Below are positions 63,122 to 64,000 of a DNA stretch of 64,000 nucleotides, in pieces. The notes under the pieces were generated by a model, which ran no database searches, was not told where the DNA came from, and saw only the letters and a program-made list of their open reading frames with translations. The position numbers and the translations under genes were made by a program. The stretch is taken from positions 10,033,001 through 10,097,000 of the forward strand of contig CM075778.1 in assembly GCA_037974665.1 (NCBI GenBank), written 5' to 3'. How positions within the stretch are numbered: position 1 is the first letter of the stretch; every line of letters begins with the position of its first letter. The stretch comes from Ehretia macrophylla. Lineage: Eukaryota > Streptophyta > Magnoliopsida > Boraginales > Ehretiaceae.

Positions 63122-64000
63122 GGTCATCAAGGTTACAAGTGTTTAGATGTATCTACAGGAAAAATCTTCGTATCACGTCATGTTGTCTTTGATGAATCTC
63201 TTTATCCATATACAGTCCCTGAGTCTATCGAGCCTACTCCACAACCTTCTCCTACTGTACTCCCACCAAATCTTAATCTATCACACTCTAGTTCCTCTGT
63301 TTCTGCAGGTACCAATGTTCAGTTTACTGCACCAAGCCCTCTGCATATGGCCTCGACATCTAGTCCTCAAACTGATCTTTATATTGTTTCGGGTTCTCCT
63401 ACCAGGGATACTATTCTACCTCAGTATGAAGACAATACAGCACCAACTCCCTTATCTTCTCCACCTCGCCAACCACATCAGAATATACACTTCATGGTTA
63501 CAAGAAGCAAAAACAACATTCACAAGCCAAAATTAGCATCTGACTCCCATATTCGACATCCCATTCCAAAAGCACTTATGGCCACAATCCAACCCCGAGA
63601 AAAAGAACCAACCTACTATTCGGCTGCAGTTAAATATCACAATTGGCGAGAGGCTATGAATAAAAAATTCGATGCCTTGTTAGCTAATAGAACCTAGACT
63701 TTAGTTCCTAAACCTCCTAATGCCAATCTTGTTGGATACAAGTGGGTGTACAGAATTAAAAGAAGAGCTGATGGTAGTATTGAACGGTTTAAAGCACGCC
63801 TAGTGGCCAAAGGATTCCATCAACAGGAGGGTGTTGATTTTGGTGAGACATTCAGTCCTGTGGTGAAACCTACAACAGTAAGGTTGGTTTTATCACTAGC
63901 AGTATCTCGTGGTTGGCATCTTCGACAAATTGATGTCCAAAATGTTTTCTTACATGGCCTCTTGAAAGAAGATGTCTATATGACTCAGCCTCCAGGGTTC
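63122..64000 (+). pseudogene. Copia linker and start of reverse transcriptase
   Basis: 63122-63500 encodes the post-integrase stretch (GHQGYKCLDVSTGKIFVSRH) and a proline/serine-rich linker. MVTRSKNNI leads into RT: WREAMNKKFDALLANRT, a TAG at 63695, then [52 protein letters not shown] and [11 protein letters not shown]. The catalytic YVDD box would lie beyond 64000. Confidence 0.9.

Larger units (their letters stand above)
60743..64000 (+). mobile_element. Ty1/copia retrotransposon, 5' two thirds, cut by the window end
   Basis: Order: short LTR, primer site, gag with zinc knuckle, protease, integrase, linker, start of RT. The 3' end lies beyond the window. Lesions are few: stops at 61539, 61779, 63119 and 63695 and one frameshift near 61990. 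It is better preserved than copia D and belongs to a different lineage (integrase block QTDWGGEY against RSDNGAEF). Confidence 0.92.

Overview
This window is nuclear DNA of a flowering plant, most likely a eudicot. The evidence is AT-rich intergenic sequence, nested Ty1/copia and Ty3/gypsy LTR retrotransposons with plant-type primer sites, tRNA-derived SINEs, and three intron-style plant genes. I cannot name the species. All exon boundaries, LTR ends and target-site duplications (TSDs) were read by eye.

Left part (1-3.8 kb) is intergenic repeat: short tandem arrays, a solo copia LTR (805-2263) and a SINE-like piece. From 3805 to 32382 lies a nested retrotransposon stack whose layers can be separated by TSDs. 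The oldest layer is a degraded copia element (D, + strand, 179-bp LTRs). Inside its integrase-RT linker sits an Athila/Tat-like gypsy derivative without gag-pol (A, - strand, TSD cctat). A carries two solo LTRs: B (6880-8781, TSD tactc) and C (a Tekay/Del-like LTR, 10441-27453, TSD gtagg). C in turn is split by a complete 14.06-kb Athila-like element (E2, 11718-25776, TSD atgtg). E2 has gag, protease, RT, RNase H, integrase and an accessory ORF downstream of pol, all with lesions. A further solo LTR (F, 30058-30703, TSD ccatt) independently interrupts D.

Right part (36-56 kb) is the gene-bearing segment. A casein kinase 1-like gene (36262-42077, +) resolves into 14 exons that sum to 475 codons plus stop. 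A single-exon DUF3511 gene (48076-48447, -) has a small SINE-like insert whose TSD duplicates its stop codon. An eIF4A gene (52236-54842, -) has four coding exons summing to 413 codons plus stop, and probably a 1.5-kb intron in the 5' UTR. These three genes are unrelated housekeeping or regulatory loci, not a pathway cluster.

The last 8 kb holds tandem repeats, a G-rich (GGGGT)n block, and a partial eIF4A duplicate (59362-60665) that kept its intron and acquired two insertions, one a nested palindrome. It ends with the first 3.3 kb of another copia element that runs off the window. I did not find a clearly new biological system. The best leads are the nested stack, the LTR promoter architecture (W-box and TGATGTCA arrays, CTCGAG palindromes upstream of TATA boxes), the palindromic insert at 59610-59707, and the SINE at the DUF3511 stop codon.
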